DNA of 16,945 nucleotides from Alphaproteobacteria bacterium UBA1303 (GTDB lineage: Bacteria > Pseudomonadota > Alphaproteobacteria > Micropepsales > Micropepsaceae), in contig DBTZ01000007.1 of the NCBI GenBank assembly GCA_002307315.1, forward strand, positions 1 through 16,945, in the 5' to 3' direction. Numbering within the stretch: position 1 is the first letter of the stretch; the number at the start of each line of letters is the position of its first letter. The notes beneath the pieces are model-generated. The model was not told the origin of the DNA. It did not search any database and saw nothing but the letters and a program-made list of their open reading frames with translations. The position numbers and the translations under genes were made by a program. Below are positions 1-6,914 of this stretch, one piece after another.

Positions 1-92
1 GCAAATTTCAAATATGTTTGGCTAGGTTTATCTATTCAGTGCACAATAATGCAGGTTTATCAGGCGTTTCTTCATATGCTGTGATGCGTGCC

Positions 93-788
93 TTAGCGAA
101 GGAGGAAGCTGCAGAAATTGTTGCCGAAGTCTGACGGCAGGTTCAACAGTTGCACTTCCGGGAGCGGTGGCAAGAGATCCATGCGAACGCCATCTGGGCG
201 AAACCGCTGTATGGCGTAGTTTTTTACGCCCAGAGAGAGCAGTAGATCGCGCAGTTCCAAGAGCTCTTCGATACCGAGAAGTGTTGGGTGAACGGTGGTG
301 CGAACTTCGTAGTCGACGCCGCTGTCGATCAGTAGACGCAGACTCTCGCGGACGCATGTGCCGCTCTCTTCCGCGCCAGTGATATGAGCGTAGTTGTGGA
401 ATGTGGCTTTCACATCGAAGCCAACCCAATCGACCCAGGGCAAAAGTTCGGAGAGCCTTTCGGGGAGTGCGCCGGAGGTGTGTAGTCCGATGCGGAAACC
501 GAGACGGCGAACGCTCTGCACCGCGCCTGCAATGGCGGATTGTAGCAATGGCTCGCCGCCCGAGAAGACGACTCCGTCAAGCAAACCACGGCGGCTCTCC
601 AGAAACGCAAAAATTTCCTTCCAGGAGAGTTCTCCTTCGCCTTGTGCGGGGCGCAGATGCGGATTATGACAATAGGCACAATTCCACAGGCACCCCTGAC
701 AAAAGAGAGTGGCTACCAATTCTCCTGGCCAGTCGCAGGTGGAGAGACGAGCCAGCCCGCTAACCTTCAATTCTGTCGAACTAGGCAT
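93..788 (-). CDS. nrdG: Anaerobic ribonucleotide reductase activating protein NrdG (radical SAM)
   Basis: 231 aa. NrdG uses a [4Fe-4S] cluster and S-adenosylmethionine to create the glycyl radical on class III ribonucleotide reductase in the cytoplasm under anoxia. The radical SAM cluster motif CxxxCxxC is C33-LWN-C37-AY-C40, followed by HNPHL. The SAM-binding GGE motif is SGGEP at residues 76-80. The N-terminal stretch LSTCDWPGELVATLF is typical of the NrdG group that partners with NrdD enzymes having a C-terminal CPxHGYL zinc site. I chose the ATG at 788 because the longer open frame upstream runs antisense-free through the neighbouring genes and lacks family similarity. The start overlaps the stop codon of the glycyl-radical gene (ATGCCTAG), which implies translational coupling. 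It is the last gene of the nrd operon; I see no clear terminator in the remaining 92 bases. Confidence 0.93.
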   Translation of the reverse strand: MPSSTELKVSGLARLSTCDWPGELVATLFCQGCLWNCAYCHNPHLRPAQGEGELSWKEIFAFLESRRGLLDGVVFSGGEPLLQSAIAGAVQSVRRLGFRIGLHTSGALPERLSELLPWVDWVGFDVKATFHNYAHITGAEESGTCVRESLRLLIDSGVDYEVRTTVHPTLLGIEELLELRDLLLSLGVKNYAIQRFRPDGVRMDLLPPLPEVQLLNLPSDFGNNFCSFLLR

Positions 789-960
789 GAGGTTCGTTGA
801 AGCATTTGCGCTCGTGGAATTCGCCTTGTTTGCCGTGGTTGAAGGATTGTACCGGCCGATGGTAGCCCATGACTCGCGTCCATATTTCGCAGGGCTGGCG
901 TTCTTCCGGAGTGAGGGTGATCTCGTCTTCGCAGTCGATGGCATTCGTGAGAGCTGGCAT
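781..960 (-). CDS. Separately encoded glycyl-radical domain of class III ribonucleotide reductase
   Basis: 59 aa. The C-terminal half reads RVMGYHRPVQSFNHGKQGEF, matching the glycyl-radical loop that normally ends NrdD (E. coli NrdD has RxCGY followed by xFNxGKQEE). The expected radical residue is G32, within RVMGY. The N-terminal half holds two cysteines, C10 and C24. The gene has its own ATG and a good ribosome binding site (GAAAGGAAACGATC before the ATG). It begins 30 bases after the TAA of nrdD and overlaps nrdG by 8 bases. The catalytic chain upstream ends right after its zinc site, exactly where this domain would begin in a one-piece enzyme, so the two chains presumably assemble. Small proteins of this kind are, from memory, often annotated simply as ribonucleoside-triphosphate reductase. 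The radical role in trans is inference. Confidence 0.85.
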   Translation of the reverse strand: MPALTNAIDCEDEITLTPEERQPCEIWTRVMGYHRPVQSFNHGKQGEFHERKCFNEPHA

Positions 961-990
961 GATCGTTTCCTTTCTGTGCGGTTTGCGGTC

Positions 991-3009
991 TTATTTCTGT
1001 GCGGCAAGGCGTTTGTTGGCCATGCGTTCGGCATCGCACTTGGGACAGTAGGCATGTTCTCCATCGAGATAGCCGTGTTGAGGGCAGATGGAAAATGTGG
1101 GCGTGATGGTGATATAGGGCAGGCGAAAGTTTTCCAGAGCACGGCGCACGAGCTTTCCACACGCCGCAGCCGAAGAGATGCGTTCGCCCATGTAGAGATG
1201 AAGAACCGTACCGCCGGTGTATTTGCGCTGCAACTCTTCCTGGCGTTGCAAGGCTTCGAAGGGATCGTCGGTGAATCCTACGGGCAGTTGGCTGGAGTTC
1301 GTATAGTAGGATTCCTCCTCGGTGCCAGCCTGCAAGATATCGGGAAAGCGCTTGCGATCTTCACGGGCAAAGCGGTAGGTGGTGCCTTCGGCGGGTGTCG
1401 CCTCCAGGTTATACATATGGCCGGTCTCTTCTTGAAACTTCACGATGTTTGCGCGCACATGATCGAGGAAGCGGACGGCAAGGGCGTGTCCTCGTTCAGT
1501 CGTAATGTCGTCGCTGTCGCTGGTGAAGTTGCGAATCATCTCATTGATGCCGTTTACGCCCAGAGTGGAAAAGAAGTTGCGTAGCGATCCTAGATAACGC
1601 TTGGTATAAGGAAACAAGCCGTTATCCATGTGGCGCTGAATCACCTTGCGTTTGATCTCCAGGCTAGTGCGTGCGATTTCTAGCAATTCGTCGAGGCGTT
1701 GGAAGAGAGCTGCTTCGTCGCCGCGATGCAGATAGCCAAGGCGCGCGCAGTTGAGCGTGACGACGCCGATAGAGCCGGTCTGCTCGGCGCTGCCAAAGAG
1801 GCCGTTACCGCGCTTGAGCAGTTCCGTCAGATCCAACTGCAGACGGCAGCACATTGAGCGCACCATATTGGGCTTCAACTCGGAGTTGAGAAAGTTTTGA
1901 AAATACGGCAAGCCATACTTGGCCGTCATCTCGAAGAGACGTTCCGCGTTTTCACTTTCCCAAGGGAAATCGGGAGTGATGTTATAGGTGGGAATGGGAA
2001 AGGTGAAGACGCGACCCTTGGCGTCGCCCGCGGTCATGACCTCGATGTAGGCGCGATTGATCATATCCATCTCGGCCTGCAGATCGCCATAGGTGAAGGG
2101 CATGGTCTGTCCGCCAACGACAGGAATCTGATCGCGTAGATCTTCCGGGCAGGTCCAATCGAAGGTCAGATTGGTGAACGGCGTCTGGGTGCCCCAGCGC
2201 GAGGGGACGTTAAGGTTGTAGACCAGCTCCTGGATGCATTGCAGCACGTCGCCGTATTTCATGCCGTCCTTGCGGATGAAGGGCGCCATATAGGTGTCGA
2301 ACGACGAGAATGCCTGGGCGCCGGCCCATTCGTTCTGCAGGGTGCCGAGGAAATTGACGATCTGGCCGATGGCGCTCGACATATGCTTGGGCGGCCCGGC
2401 CTCGATCTTGCCGGGCACGCCGTTGAAGCCTTCGGTTAAAAGCGTGCGCAAGGACCAGCCGGCGCAATAGCCCGCTAGCATGTCGAGATCGTGAATATGA
2501 ATGTCGCCGTCGCGATGGGCGCGGCCCGCTTCCGGCGGATAGACGTGGCTCAGCCAATAGTTCGCCACCATCTTGCCGGAGACGTTGAGAATCAACCCGC
2601 CGAGCGAATAGCCTTGGTTGGCGTTGGCGTTGACCCGCCAATCGGCGCGGTCGAGATATTCGTTGATCGAGGTTTCGACATCGACCACGGTTTTACGGTC
2701 GCGCCGCAAGCGCGCCCGATTCTCGCGATAGACGATATAGGCGCGCGCGGTGGCGAAGTGGTTGGCGCTGATCAGCGCCTGTTCGACCACGTCCTGAATC
2801 TGCTCGATATGCGGCGCGGCATCGACGAAGCGGTGGCTTAAGACTTTAATCGCCTGAATGGCCAACAGGCCGGCCTCGTCGTCGTCGAACTCGCCGGTGG
2901 CCTTGCCGGCACGCGCAATGGCGGAACGGATTTTGGCACCGTCGAAGGAGACGGCTTCGCCGCTGCGCTTGACGACATGGCGGGGGGGGATGACGGAAAA
3001 CGCGCTCAT
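991..3009 (-). CDS. nrdD: Class III (anaerobic) ribonucleoside-triphosphate reductase, catalytic chain without glycyl-radical tail
   Basis: 672 aa. It reduces ribonucleoside triphosphates to deoxyribonucleotides without oxygen. Residues 8-95 form an ATP-cone regulatory domain (VVKRSGEAVSFDGAKIRSAI). The reductase barrel follows, with SMCCRL at 385-390, where the thiyl-radical cysteine is expected, and TLNCARLGY at 418-426. The C-terminus carries the zinc site C642-PQ-H645 and C655-PK-C658. The chain then stops at QK672 without the RVxGY glycyl-radical loop, which is encoded by the next gene. The start at 3009 gives a full ATP-cone; no strong ribosome binding site precedes it, which fits control of initiation by the riboswitch upstream. 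Codons 5-8 contain a run of eight C (G8 at 2982-2989). Regulation by cobalamin is predicted from the leader. Confidence 0.92.
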   Translation of the reverse strand: MSAFSVIPPRHVVKRSGEAVSFDGAKIRSAIARAGKATGEFDDDEAGLLAIQAIKVLSHRFVDAAPHIEQIQDVVEQALISANHFATARAYIVYRENRARLRRDRKTVVDVETSINEYLDRADWRVNANANQGYSLGGLILNVSGKMVANYWLSHVYPPEAGRAHRDGDIHIHDLDMLAGYCAGWSLRTLLTEGFNGVPGKIEAGPPKHMSSAIGQIVNFLGTLQNEWAGAQAFSSFDTYMAPFIRKDGMKYGDVLQCIQELVYNLNVPSRWGTQTPFTNLTFDWTCPEDLRDQIPVVGGQTMPFTYGDLQAEMDMINRAYIEVMTAGDAKGRVFTFPIPTYNITPDFPWESENAERLFEMTAKYGLPYFQNFLNSELKPNMVRSMCCRLQLDLTELLKRGNGLFGSAEQTGSIGVVTLNCARLGYLHRGDEAALFQRLDELLEIARTSLEIKRKVIQRHMDNGLFPYTKRYLGSLRNFFSTLGVNGINEMIRNFTSDSDDITTERGHALAVRFLDHVRANIVKFQEETGHMYNLEATPAEGTTYRFAREDRKRFPDILQAGTEEESYYTNSSQLPVGFTDDPFEALQRQEELQRKYTGGTVLHLYMGERISSAAACGKLVRRALENFRLPYITITPTFSICPQHGYLDGEHAYCPKCDAERMANKRLAAQK

Positions 3010-3144
3010 AAAACCCGGTCCACTCTATTTCCAATAACGCTCAAGCACCGGGCGAAGAGGCATAGCCGGACGACCGGCCCGAACGGCAACAGCCATTCTC
3101 ACGACCGGCGATCCGCTGGGACACCCCGCCCAACGACGTTTCAC

Positions 3145-3325
3145 TCCGCTTCAGGCAGGTCTCCTGGCTCGCGGGTCTGCGCTTTTCGTCCGGCCTTCCC
3201 GGCGCATTCCGCGCCAGTGACACGCGAGGACGTAAGCTCGCCGCTTACAGTTGCGGGGGCAGCGCCGGCATTCCACCGGGTTCCCTCTTAGCCCCAGATG
3301 TTGCTACCTGAGGAACCGAAGCCAC
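3145..3325 (-). promoter_or_regulatory. Cobalamin (B12) riboswitch in the nrdD leader
   Basis: Read on the minus strand, the conserved blocks occur in order: GGTTCC near 3317, GGGAACCCGGTGGAATGCCGG, GCTGCCCCCGCAACTGTAAG, GTCACTGGCG, GGGAAGGCCGG, and the B12-box AGCCAGGAGACCTGCC at 3154-3169. This is the full core of the adenosylcobalamin riboswitch. It lies 136 bases upstream of the nrdD start in the same orientation, so nrdD, the glycyl-radical gene and nrdG should be its targets. A small hairpin (GCCGG ACGA CCGGC on the plus strand, 3065-3078) lies in the expression platform. No U-tract follows it, so control of translation initiation is more likely than termination. The riboswitch identity is clear; the mode of control is inferred. 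Confidence 0.95.
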
Positions 3326-3401
3326 AACACCATGTTTAGATGCGGCTTGAGGGTCAAGAATAATATTCGACGCGAGGGTATGAAATTCCTATTGACCTTG
3401 C

Positions 3402-3646
3402 GCATCGCCGAAGCGATGCCGATTGCGAAGCACTCGACGCGAAAAACCACCGAAGAGGTAAACCGATGAAACAACTGGTTTACCCCTTCTGCGAAGGCGA
3501 CTGCGGACGGCTTATATCAAGCTGCATGGGAAAGACCCCATGCAGCTTGATGGCGTTCAAACGCCACGCGGGCTTATCCGCGCTATGGGGCGCGGCGGCC
3601 GGTTGGCCGCTCGGGCGTGCATAGGTCATGACCTAATGCACGCCCG
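3402..3646. repeat. Cluster of consecutive hairpins in a gene-free stretch
   Basis: No gene lies in 3326-3669. The stretch is packed with perfect or near-perfect inverted repeats: GCATCGC/GCGATGC at 3402-3419 (a UUCG tetraloop when read on the minus strand); GGTAAACC/GGTTTACC at 3457-3484, extended by GAAG/CTTC; a 15-bp perfect stem ATCAAGCTGCATGGG at 3516-3530 with its complement at 3537-3551; GGCGTT/AACGCC at 3552-3565; CGCGG/CCGCG at 3567-3582; GCGGCC-GGTT-GGCCGC at 3595-3610; and CGGGCGTGCAT/ATGCACGCCCG at 3612-3646 enclosing AGGTCATGACCT. The last, the first met by transcripts leaving the TonB receptor gene, may end that operon, but none has a U-tract. Confidence 0.8.
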
Positions 3647-3669
3647 TATTAAATCTATGCGCGCCGGGT

Positions 3670-5790
3670 TTACGACTTCAGTCTCAGACCGACGAACAGA
3701 TTGCGGCCCTGATCGGGGAAGCCGTAGGCGAGCGCGTAATTGACGTCGAACAGATTTTTGGCGCTGATCGAAAGATCCACCCGATCGGTGAAGGCGTAGT
3801 CCGCCTGCAAGTTGACCAGAAAGTACGAACCGGTCTTGAAATAAGCGGTGCCTGCGGTGTTGGTGGTCCAACGCTTGCCGGCGGCTTGAATGCTGGGGGT
3901 GAAGGAGAATCCCGGCAGCGCCTGCCATGTGGCATAGGCGAACAACTGGCCGTTCGGCGAGCCGGTCAGGTGATAGCCGGCCGTCAGCGACGGATTGCCG
4001 GGGTCTTGCGCATCGATGCTTCTGTCGGTGTAGCTGTAGCGCAGGCCCGCCGACAGCGTGTCGAGAATCTTGCCGTCGGCCGAAAACTCGAACCCGACGA
4101 AATCGGCGTCGCCGACGTTCTGAGTCTGATTGGTGCTGGTCAACACGCCCTTGGCGCCGCTTGCGCCGGTGCATGTCTTGGTCTTCACCGTGGACGTCGT
4201 GTCGCAGAAATTGATCGGCACGTTCTCCAGCATCTGGGTGATCCGGCTGTAGAACACCGCCCCGTCCAGCTTGACGGCATCGAACAGCATGGTGCTGCCG
4301 CCGATTTCGTAGTTGACCGCCCGTTCGGCGTTCAGATCGGGGTTCGACAGCGTGGTGCCGAATTTGGTGCTGTAGCGTTCGAACAACGTCGGGAAACGAG
4401 TGCGATCGGAAACGCTGGCGTGAACGCTGCTGCCGCCGCCGAAATCGTAGATCAGCATGCCCTGGGCGTTGAGGGCATCGTCGTCGGCGATCGGATAACT
4501 CACCAAGCCCGAGCTGTAATCCTGGGCCTTCAGCAGATGACGGAGGTCGTAGCTGACGCCGGCGACGAAATCGAGTGCCTCGGTAATATGCAGCCGGTTC
4601 TCGACCGCCACCGAGTGGGTATCTTCGACGGAAACCTGATTCGGCTCGGTCAGCGCCGGTTTGTAGGTGATCTGCCATTCGGTGTGGCTGTCGCGCCGGT
4701 AGAAATAGGCGAGCTTCAACGTATCGACGGTACCAAAGTCGTTGCCGGCCTCGATCGAGCCGCCGTAGGCGTCGTCGGAATAATAGCTGCGGAACGACTT
4801 CGGCAAGGTCTGCTTGACGAACGTGGCGTCGTCGTAGGAATAGAGCCCGTTGCGGAACTTGCTGAAATAAAACTTGGTGTTGACGTAGGCGCTGTCGCTC
4901 AAGGCGGTGTGCGAGAGAAAATAGACGTTCTGCACGTCCCAGTAAGGCCAAGTCCAGTTCTTTTGCGAGGCGGTGGCGTCGACCGTCGAATAGGGCGCTT
5001 CCTTCCGCCCCCACTGGCCGGTGTAGCTGAGCGAATATTCGTCGGTGGCATTCGGCGTCCAGCCGACCTTGAGGTTGAGGTTGTAATTGCGCGATGCCGT
5101 ATGGTTGCGCGCCCCGCCGTCTTCGCTGGCGGTGGCCTTGAAATCATCCGACAATTCGGTCTTGTCGAATTTGGTGATGCCGCCGCTGGCCTGATAGTAG
5201 AAGTCGCCGGCCTTGCCGCCGGCCAATGCCGAGGCGGTATAGCCGTTGTAGTCGCCGTCGCCGGCGAGCGACAGGCCGCTGCGCACATCGTATTCGAAAT
5301 CCGCGGTCGGCTTGCGCGTCACCATGTTGACCGCGCCGCCCAACGCCCCGGGACCGCTCAAGACCGAAACGTACCCCTTCTGAACCTGAACCTGGGAAAG
5401 ATTGGCGGTATTGAAGAAACCGACATCGAGCCGATTGTCGGCTGGCAGATAGATGCGAATGCCGTCGACATAGAGCGGCGCTTCGAACCGGTCGAAACCG
5501 CGCACATAGAACAACTTTTCGTTGCGGGTGCCGCCGGTGGTTGAAATCGAAACGCCGGGTACCAGTTCGAGCGCCTTGTCCAAGGTAATCGCCGAGAACG
5601 TATAGAGGTCGTCGGACGCCACCGCGCTCTCGCCGACCGGTTGGGCCGACCGCGTACCGGTCACCGTCACCTGCTCGATCTTGCCCAAGGCGAACGCATC
5701 GTCGCCGGCGGCCGTTTCGGCGGCCAGCGCCCCCGGCGCGGTCAGTAATAGAGCAAGCGAAACCGTATTCTTCAGACTCATCCGCAACAT
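3670..5790 (-). CDS. TonB-dependent outer-membrane receptor
   Basis: 706 aa from the start at 5790. This start gives a signal peptide (MLRMSLKNTVSLALLLTAPG, cleavage near residue 23) and has AAGGA five bases upstream; the open frame extends 30 codons further but without these. A TonB-box-like segment IEQVTVTGTR lies near residues 38-47. The plug follows (DKALELVPGVSISTTGG, FYVRGFD, LYVDGIRIY, LSGPGALGGAVNMVTRKP), then a 22-strand-type barrel ending NLFVGLRLKS. The terminal residue is Ser rather than the usual aromatic. A predicted loop has two cysteines near residues 529 and 540. Such receptors import siderophores, cobalamin or other metal chelates using TonB-ExbBD energy. It closes the operon that starts with the DUF364 gene, making it the likely outer-membrane gate for that ABC importer. 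Ligand unknown. Confidence 0.93.
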   Translation of the reverse strand: MLRMSLKNTVSLALLLTAPGALAAETAAGDDAFALGKIEQVTVTGTRSAQPVGESAVASDDLYTFSAITLDKALELVPGVSISTTGGTRNEKLFYVRGFDRFEAPLYVDGIRIYLPADNRLDVGFFNTANLSQVQVQKGYVSVLSGPGALGGAVNMVTRKPTADFEYDVRSGLSLAGDGDYNGYTASALAGGKAGDFYYQASGGITKFDKTELSDDFKATASEDGGARNHTASRNYNLNLKVGWTPNATDEYSLSYTGQWGRKEAPYSTVDATASQKNWTWPYWDVQNVYFLSHTALSDSAYVNTKFYFSKFRNGLYSYDDATFVKQTLPKSFRSYYSDDAYGGSIEAGNDFGTVDTLKLAYFYRRDSHTEWQITYKPALTEPNQVSVEDTHSVAVENRLHITEALDFVAGVSYDLRHLLKAQDYSSGLVSYPIADDDALNAQGMLIYDFGGGSSVHASVSDRTRFPTLFERYSTKFGTTLSNPDLNAERAVNYEIGGSTMLFDAVKLDGAVFYSRITQMLENVPINFCDTTSTVKTKTCTGASGAKGVLTSTNQTQNVGDADFVGFEFSADGKILDTLSAGLRYSYTDRSIDAQDPGNPSLTAGYHLTGSPNGQLFAYATWQALPGFSFTPSIQAAGKRWTTNTAGTAYFKTGSYFLVNLQADYAFTDRVDLSISAKNLFDVNYALAYGFPDQGRNLFVGLRLKS

Positions 5791-5810
5791 CGTTTTCCTT
5801 CGTCCGTTAC

Positions 5811-5870
5811 GATGGCGGCAGCCGCCATCTGGTTCGATCAATCGTGCAATGTAATTTTTATGTGACATTG
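5811..5870 (-). promoter_or_regulatory. Leader hairpin and inverted repeat before the TonB receptor gene
   Basis: A hairpin with arms GATGGCG/CGCCATC (5811-5829) sits just upstream of the receptor's ribosome binding site. Further upstream is an inverted repeat CAATGT (5847-5852) / ACATTG (5865-5870) in an AT-rich patch that contrasts with the surrounding GC-rich DNA. On the minus strand TTGTGG followed after 16 bases by TAAAAA resembles a sigma70 promoter. The receptor gene may therefore have its own promoter and operator besides operon read-through. The hairpin is plain in the sequence; the regulatory role is inferred. Confidence 0.4.
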
Positions 5871-6005
5871 TATTTTCCACAATACTTCACAACCGCACCC
5901 GCCCGCCGCAGCGACGGGCAAATCGACGCCGGCTTCACATTGCTCGACGGTGATGCGGAATTGCCGCACCGAAATGCCGCCGATTGCGGCACCCGATGCG
6001 ATCAA
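5838..6005 (-). CDS. Possible small cysteine-containing protein of unknown function
   Basis: A 55-codon open frame with a TTG start, lying in the same frame as the cytochrome gene and beginning nine codons after its TAA stop. The predicted peptide starts as IASGAAIGGISVRQF after the initiator and contains four cysteines: one in VEQCEAG, two in GGCGCEV, and one in KIQCHIK. Codon third positions in its first 45 codons favour G and C as in neighbouring genes, which argues for coding. Against it: no clear ribosome binding site, a rare start codon, and overlap of its AT-rich 3' end with the putative promoter of the receptor gene. The GGCGC motif echoes the CxCGG repeats of the preceding gene. I do not recognise a family; it could also be a decayed extension of the upstream gene. 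Confidence 0.35.
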   Translation of the reverse strand: MIASGAAIGGISVRQFRITVEQCEAGVDLPVAAAGGCGCEVLWKIQCHIKITLHD

Positions 6006-6032
6006 ACTGTGCAGACGTTGCGGATTTGCGCC

Positions 6033-6914
6033 TTAAGCTGCGCTGCGAAAAAATGCCGTCCAGGCCAATAGACCGGCAAACGCCAACGCGATGCCGCTGA
6101 TCAGGCAAGCGATGCGCCAACGCGGCCAGACGGCCGGATCGCGGAACAGGCCCCACACCCGCGCCCCGCTGATCGCCCCGTTGGCGAGATGAAACGCCAC
6201 CGCCCAGATACCGAACAAAAACGGCAAAGCGGCCAGCGCACCGCCGAACAGCACATGCGCCGGATCGTATCCCGCCAACCCGTGCGCCGCCGGACCGTGC
6301 GGCACCGCGTGGAAACCCCAGCCGTGCAGCACGCCGAGATGCATCGTCACGAAGGCGAGCACGAACAAAGCGCTCAAGCGTTGGAGAAAATAGCGCGGGG
6401 TACTGCCGCGATTGCACCCGCCGGTCTGGTAACGCAAGCCGGCCTTGAGCAGCAGATACAGCCCGGTGGAAACCTGGGTGAGAAGCGGCAGAAAGATCGC
6501 CGCCCCGATCAGCCAGGGCAGCGTCTGATGCAACAGGCGGATCAACCCGATATTGCCGCAGAAGAGATCGACATTCCAGGCGGACGCGTTGACGATCAGA
6601 TGCATGGTCAGAAACAGGGCGAACAGCGCCCCGCTCAACGCATGGACCCGCCGCGACCAGTAAACCGCTCCACCATGACCGGCGGGGCGCACCGCCGCCG
6701 CCTCGTGGCCGCCGCAGGTACAGCTATGGCTTTCCTCGACGCCGCCGCAACCGCAACCATGATCGACGGGCTCTTCGCGGCCGCCGCAATCGCAAACATG
6801 CTCCTGCGTCTTTGCCTCGCGATCATGACCGCCGCAGCCGCACTCATGCGGTTCATCCTGCTTTTTCCGGCCATGTCCGCCGCACCCGCAGCCGCAATCG
6901 TCTTCAGCGTCCAT
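6033..6914 (-). CDS. SdhC-like dihaem cytochrome b with five N-terminal CxCGG metal-binding repeats
   Basis: 293 aa. Residues 1-72 are Cys/His-rich with five units: C9-G-C11-GGH, C25-G-C27-GGH, C41-D-C43-GGR, C54-G-C56-GGV, C65-T-C67-GGH, spaced 11-16 residues apart and separated by charged linkers. Residues 85-293 form about five membrane helices resembling the cytochrome b558 subunit of succinate dehydrogenase/fumarate reductase (RRVHALSGALFALFLTMHL). Candidate haem ligands are H91, H105, H192, H197 and H242. No flavoprotein or iron-sulfur subunit lies nearby, so it is probably not part of a succinate dehydrogenase. The start overlaps the cysteine desulfurase stop by 11 bases. Within a metal-importer operon, a role moving electrons from the quinone pool to a metal held by the tail, or the reverse, is plausible but inferred. 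Confidence 0.85.
   Translation of the reverse strand: MDAEDDCGCGCGGHGRKKQDEPHECGCGGHDREAKTQEHVCDCGGREEPVDHGCGCGGVEESHSCTCGGHEAAAVRPAGHGGAVYWSRRVHALSGALFALFLTMHLIVNASAWNVDLFCGNIGLIRLLHQTLPWLIGAAIFLPLLTQVSTGLYLLLKAGLRYQTGGCNRGSTPRYFLQRLSALFVLAFVTMHLGVLHGWGFHAVPHGPAAHGLAGYDPAHVLFGGALAALPFLFGIWAVAFHLANGAISGARVWGLFRDPAVWPRWRIACLISGIALAFAGLLAWTAFFRSAA

Noticed and set aside
961..990. Frameshift separating nrdD from its glycyl-radical tail
   Set aside because: The gap holds a clean stop, a ribosome binding site and a new ATG at proper spacing, and the small protein has its own N-terminal stretch, so two real genes are more likely.
709..1584. 291-codon plus-strand open frame
   Set aside because: It runs antisense across nrdG, the glycyl-radical gene and nrdD, whose identities are certain; no family resemblance.
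3145..3325. B12 riboswitch acting on the TonB receptor
   Set aside because: It is on the same strand but downstream of the receptor gene, pointing away toward nrdD.
3886..5544. 552-codon plus-strand open frame
   Set aside because: It lies antisense to the TonB receptor gene, has no ribosome binding site and is rich in Val, Gly and Ala as expected for the reverse of a GC-rich gene.
6033..6914. Succinate dehydrogenase cytochrome subunit in the usual sense
   Set aside because: No sdhA or sdhB lies nearby, and the Cys-rich tail and importer context do not fit that complex.
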